A stretch of 64,000 nt of DNA from Nitrospira sp. (GTDB lineage Bacteria; Nitrospirota; Nitrospiria; Nitrospirales; Nitrospiraceae). Shown here piece by piece: positions 60,996 through 64,000 of this stretch. The stretch is taken from contig JAHBWT010000009.1 of NCBI GenBank assembly GCA_019636815.1, forward strand, positions 1 to 64,000, written 5' to 3'. The translations under genes were made by a program, and so were the position numbers. Position 1 is the first letter of the stretch; each line of letters opens with the position of its first letter. Under the pieces are notes generated by a model that worked only from the letters and a program-made list of their open reading frames with translations, did no database searches and was not told the origin of the DNA.

Positions 60996-62846
60996 ATGGC
61001 TTCGACCACTCGATCGCCCGGTCATAATCTCACCGTCCAGAGGATAAGACTGACCCTTCTCTTTCTGCCGTGCGTCCTTGTGGCGTGCGCTGCTGCGACC
61101 CCGCTACAACAAACGCCGCCTCCGCCTCCCCCGACCGCGCAACACCCGCCGCCACAGGCGGCCCCGGAATCCGATGCCACCTATCATTTCATGATGGGAC
61201 ACCAAGCGGAGCTCGCACAAGATCTTGATACGGCGTTGAAGGAGTATCAGGCTGCCCTGAAAGCCGATCCTCAATCACATGAAGTCAGATCGAGACTGGC
61301 AGCCCTGCATTTTGCGCTCGGTGATACGACGAAAGCCGTACAGTATGCCGAGGAAGTCGGGCAGGGATCCGGACAAGACCCTCAACTCCTGACGCAGATG
61401 GCCGGTATTCTCGCCAGCACAGGGAATCCCGAAAGTGCGCTTGGGTTATTGGATAAAGCGATCGCGCGCGATCCGGAGCGGGGAGAGTCGTACTTTCCCA
61501 AGGGGTTCATCTTACTCAATCAAAAACGAGTTGCCGAAGCGGAAGAGGTTGTCAGGAAAGGCTTGCACTATACCGCGGATTCGCCGATCGGCTATTACTA
61601 TTTAGGCCGCATTTCCATTGAAGCGGGAAATCTTGAACAGGCCCTGTCCAGCTTTGATCGCGCAATCAGTGTGAACCCATCGTTCGAGCCGGCGTATCTG
61701 GCTCAAGCGTCGGTCCATGAATCGCGTCAAGAGAAAGACAAGGCCATTGCCGTGTTGAAACAATACCTCCTTCAAGTGAATCCCCGAAACCGAGAAGTTC
61801 GTCAGCACCTGATCCAACTCTATATCACCACCAAAGACTATGCCGGAGGCCTTGCGGAGTTGGAACAAATGCTGGAGGAAAACCCCGGCGATCTGGATGC
61901 CCAGTTACGCGTGGCGCTGATCTATGGAGAGCAGAAAGAATTTTCAAAGGCGATCGCGCAGTTGACCGACATCTTGAAAGCCAAACCGGCCGAACTCAAG
62001 GTGCGCGACTACCTTGGATACTTGTACGAGGAGAGCAACGACGTTCCCAAGGCGCTGGAAACCTACCGCTACAACATCCACTTGGATCCAAGATTTGCCG
62101 ACAGTCACATTCATCTGGGCGTGCTCCTCTATCGGCTCAAACAGTTTCCCGAAGCCGTCACCCATTTGGATGAAGCCGTCCGTCTGATGCCGAAACAGCC
62201 TGAGCCGCACATTGTGTTGGGCTTGGCTCATCTGCAAAGCGAGCAATTCGAGAAGGCGTCGCAAGCGTTTCTTGAGGGGATTCGGCATAATCCCAAGAAC
62301 GCCGACCTCCATTTCAATCTCGGTACGGCCTACGACAAGCTGAATCGTTTTGATGACGTGGAACGCGCGATGGAAACCGCGCTGTCCCTCGACCCCCATC
62401 ATGCCGATGCCTTGAACTATCTCGGCTACAGTTATGCGGATCGAGGCATCAAGATCGATCAGGCCCTGTCGCTCACAAAACGAGCGGTGGCGCTCAAGCC
62501 GGACAACGGATACTACGTGGATAGTCTTGGCTGGGCATTCTATAAGTCGGGGTTGCTCTCTGAAGCCCTCACCGAAATCAAGCGAGCGGTCTCGCTCGTC
62601 GGCGATGATCCCGTGATCTACGAGCATCTTGGAGAGATCTACATGAAGCAGCAGAAGATGACCGATGCGCGAGACGCCTGGCTCCGCTCGTTGGAGCTTG
62701 ACCCCTCCAACGACAATCTGCTCCAGCGCTTCCGCGAGCACGGCCTGGCTAATCCCGCCTACGAAGACCGGATCCAACAGGCCAAGCGCCGCGTGTCGGA
62801 GAAAGCCCAAAATTCTCAGACCGCTCCTCAGACCCACCCTGACTAA
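60996..62846 (+). CDS. Large TPR lipoprotein
   Basis: This 616-residue protein has a lipobox-like LVAC after a hydrophobic leader (about residues 20-31), a proline-rich linker (about 38-58), and about 13 tetratricopeptide repeats over the rest. Examples are DTALKEYQAALKADPQSHEV, VAEAEEVVRKGLHYTADSPIG and DQALSLTKRAVALKPDNGYY. A C-terminal Gln/Thr-rich tail follows. TPR proteins scaffold complexes; here it may serve outer-membrane or pilus assembly given nearby pilin and pilT genes, but the role is inferred only. Confidence 0.8.
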   Translation: MASTTRSPGHNLTVQRIRLTLLFLPCVLVACAAATPLQQTPPPPPPTAQHPPPQAAPESDATYHFMMGHQAELAQDLDTALKEYQAALKADPQSHEVRSRLAALHFALGDTTKAVQYAEEVGQGSGQDPQLLTQMAGILASTGNPESALGLLDKAIARDPERGESYFPKGFILLNQKRVAEAEEVVRKGLHYTADSPIGYYYLGRISIEAGNLEQALSSFDRAISVNPSFEPAYLAQASVHESRQEKDKAIAVLKQYLLQVNPRNREVRQHLIQLYITTKDYAGGLAELEQMLEENPGDLDAQLRVALIYGEQKEFSKAIAQLTDILKAKPAELKVRDYLGYLYEESNDVPKALETYRYNIHLDPRFADSHIHLGVLLYRLKQFPEAVTHLDEAVRLMPKQPEPHIVLGLAHLQSEQFEKASQAFLEGIRHNPKNADLHFNLGTAYDKLNRFDDVERAMETALSLDPHHADALNYLGYSYADRGIKIDQALSLTKRAVALKPDNGYYVDSLGWAFYKSGLLSEALTEIKRAVSLVGDDPVIYEHLGEIYMKQQKMTDARDAWLRSLELDPSNDNLLQRFREHGLANPAYEDRIQQAKRRVSEKAQNSQTAPQTHPD

Positions 62847-63071
62847 TCTTTCTGGGAAGCACTCCCGCTTCTCCCAGTCTGAAAGACCTCTCCCATTACA
62901 CAATATTGAGGCAGCTATCTCGCGACGATAGCCGGACTTCAGTGCCAATTCTCGGCAATCCCGAGCAGTTTATGGAAGACTTACCAGCTCCGCACCAGCC
63001 CAGCCCCCTCAGATTTTTCATAACTTGTTGCATTATCGAAGATCACTGCTACGCTAGGCCTTGTCACTGAT

Positions 63072-63087
63072 CGGCACCAAACCTGCT
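63072..63087 (+). promoter_or_regulatory. Sigma54-type promoter of the pilin gene
   Basis: The -24 GG (63073-63074) and -12 GC (63085-63086) are 12 bases apart, in the context CGGCACC-AAAC-CTGCT. This agrees with the TGGCAC-N5-TTGC consensus at most positions. It lies 82 bases before the ATG. Sigma54 promoters commonly drive pilA genes. The rest of the 322-base gap before pilA shows nothing else. Confidence 0.5.
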
Positions 63088-63168
63088 ATAGGCACCGGTA
63101 GGCGGCAACAGAGGCGCCGCAGGTTATGAAACGGGCCGTCAGTGAACCATTAACAAGGAGGCAGTACG

Positions 63169-63795
63169 ATGTTTAAGTCGCTCCGTAAACAAGAGGGTTT
63201 TACCCTCATCGAGTTGATGATCGTCGTGGCGATCATCGGGATCCTGGCGGCCATCGCCATTCCCAACTTCCTGCAGTATCAGATGAAGTCTCGGCAGTCC
63301 GAAGCCAAGACGAACCTCGGAGCCATTAAGACATCCCAAGTCGCCTTTCAAGGAGAGCGAGGGTGTTACATTGGAACTACTGCGGAGCCCGTGCTGATGA
63401 CTCCTCCTGCGGCAAATCAAAAAGCACAGCCCGTCCTCTGGGGGCAAGGACAGCCTCCACAGGCTCCCGGTACGCTCTGGTGCACTGCCGTATATAATGG
63501 TACCTTTGCCGATATTGGTTTTAGAGCAGCTGGTAATGTACTGTATCTGTACGGAGTAGACTCCTCGACGGCTCCCACCGTAGCTGGGTTCACTGGGTAC
63601 ACCACAGCTCAATCCTGCCCTTTATCCCTTGCAGGGACTAACGCTGCAGCCATTGCTCTTCCTGCTCAAAATAACTTCATTGCGGTTGCTCAGTCCAATC
63701 TGGATGGCGATGGTGTTGGGCCAACAGCTGGTGTGTCCACTTGGAATGCTACAGTCGACCATGGTGCTACTGACTGTACTACCGGTGTGTATTAG
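63169..63795 (+). CDS. pilA: Type IV major pilin (PilA-like)
   Basis: This 208-residue prepilin has a short basic leader MFKSLRKQEG, the prepilin peptidase site G/FTLIELM and the N-terminal hydrophobic helix (IVVAIIGILAAIAIPNFL). The globular head is Gly/Ala/Thr-rich, with four cysteines that could form disulfides (CYIG, LWCTA, SCPLS, DCTTG). AAGGAGG lies 7 bases before the ATG. The longer, variable head and terminal disulfide loop are like delta-type pilins. Followed by a strong terminator. Confidence 0.9.
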   Translation: MFKSLRKQEGFTLIELMIVVAIIGILAAIAIPNFLQYQMKSRQSEAKTNLGAIKTSQVAFQGERGCYIGTTAEPVLMTPPAANQKAQPVLWGQGQPPQAPGTLWCTAVYNGTFADIGFRAAGNVLYLYGVDSSTAPTVAGFTGYTTAQSCPLSLAGTNAAAIALPAQNNFIAVAQSNLDGDGVGPTAGVSTWNATVDHGATDCTTGVY

Positions 63796-63817
63796 GCTGG
63801 TGTAGCTACCGCGTGTG

Positions 63818-63844
63818 CCCGGCAGTCATTCGATGACTGCCGGG
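63818..63844 (+). terminator. Rho-independent terminator of pilA
   Basis: CCCGGCAGTCAT (63818-63829) and ATGACTGCCGGG (63833-63844) form a perfect 12-bp stem with a 3-base loop, 22 bases past the pilin stop. T-rich sequence follows after a few bases. Confidence 0.8.
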
Positions 63845-63881
63845 ACTTTCCAGCTTTTCTTGCCCTTTAGGTCTGTCTCTT

Positions 63882-64000
63882 ATGACGGTCTCCAGAGCTC
63901 TCCATCGGCACGGTGCTCCGATCTTGCAACCGTTACTCTTCATTACACTGTTGTTGGGTGGCATTGGCTGGCTCCAAGCTGTACTTGACCAGCGACAGAA
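63882..64000 (+). CDS. Membrane protein, partial (5' end)
   Basis: The frame starts at ATG 63882 and runs open to the window edge (39 residues). It begins MTVSRALHRHG and has a hydrophobic helix (about 14-32; LQPLLFITLLLGGIGWL) followed by polar residues, a signal anchor pattern. No family can be assigned. A weak AGGT lies 9 bases upstream. Confidence 0.45.
   Translation, partial: MTVSRALHRHGAPILQPLLFITLLLGGIGWLQAVLDQRQ

Noticed and set aside
63796-63881. Second hairpin as an attenuator of the gene at 63882
   Set aside because: The hairpin is close to the pilin stop with T-rich sequence after it, so a simple transcription terminator is the better reading.
1-64000. CRISPR arrays, tRNA or rRNA genes, transposase genes
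   Set aside because: I saw no regularly spaced short repeats, no cloverleaf-like sequence with conserved T-arm, and no transposase or integrase frame on either strand.

Overview
The window looks like a chromosomal piece of a Gram-negative bacterium, most plausibly a Nitrospira-type member of the Nitrospirota. The basis is the moderate-to-high G+C content, the strong purine-rich Shine-Dalgarno sequences, and a mixture of TonB receptors, type IV pilus motors, HisZ, B12-binding radical SAM and cytochrome c genes. This assignment is an inference from gene content; no rRNA or tRNA gene is present to confirm it.

Layout. (1) Positions 1-8.5 kb are an accessory zone. It holds three paralogous TonB-dependent receptors (one cut by the window edge), a TumE-like toxin pair, a PIN/AbrB toxin-antitoxin pair, a HicB remnant, a decayed fragment of the giant surface-protein gene, a DUF1566 protein, and copies of a structured intergenic repeat. 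(2) 8.9-25.5 kb is the most interesting block, a run of same-strand genes. It encodes a giant LEPR-xLL multidomain protein (about 2370 residues), a DUF3467 protein, a GAF-HlyD fusion, a PqqD-like/M50 metalloprotease/HlyD fusion, a short SecA-like ATPase, two small HlyD-type adaptors and a TolC-like outer-membrane protein. I read it as a dedicated export machine, resembling type I secretion but with a SecA-type motor and an M50 membrane protein in place of the ABC transporter, and with the giant protein as probable cargo. (3) 25.5-27.3 kb is a second accessory patch: another repeat copy, a frameshifted MazF/PemK gene and a TacAT pair.

(4) 27.3-49.2 kb carries mostly single metabolic and envelope genes: an amidohydrolase, a class V aminotransferase, a CPBP protease, an SDR, an alpha/beta hydrolase, aldose 1-epimerase, rhodanese, a B12 radical SAM protein, pyruvate kinase, a MinD-like ATPase, an intradiol dioxygenase, an Slp lipoprotein, an outer-membrane barrel, a YidB-like protein and a cytochrome c. 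(5) 49.2-64 kb is housekeeping: PilU/PilT, BioF, a tetratricopeptide membrane protein, MltD, a class V aminotransferase with SerA, HisZ, DnaB, a large tetratricopeptide lipoprotein, and a pilin with a sigma54-like promoter and a strong terminator, followed by the start of a further gene.

The two accessory patches that flank the secretion locus are rich in repeats, toxin-antitoxin genes and gene fragments. This suggests that the LEPR-xLL locus sits in a recombining island. The giant gene itself shows two foreign-looking insertions and a frameshift near its 3' end.
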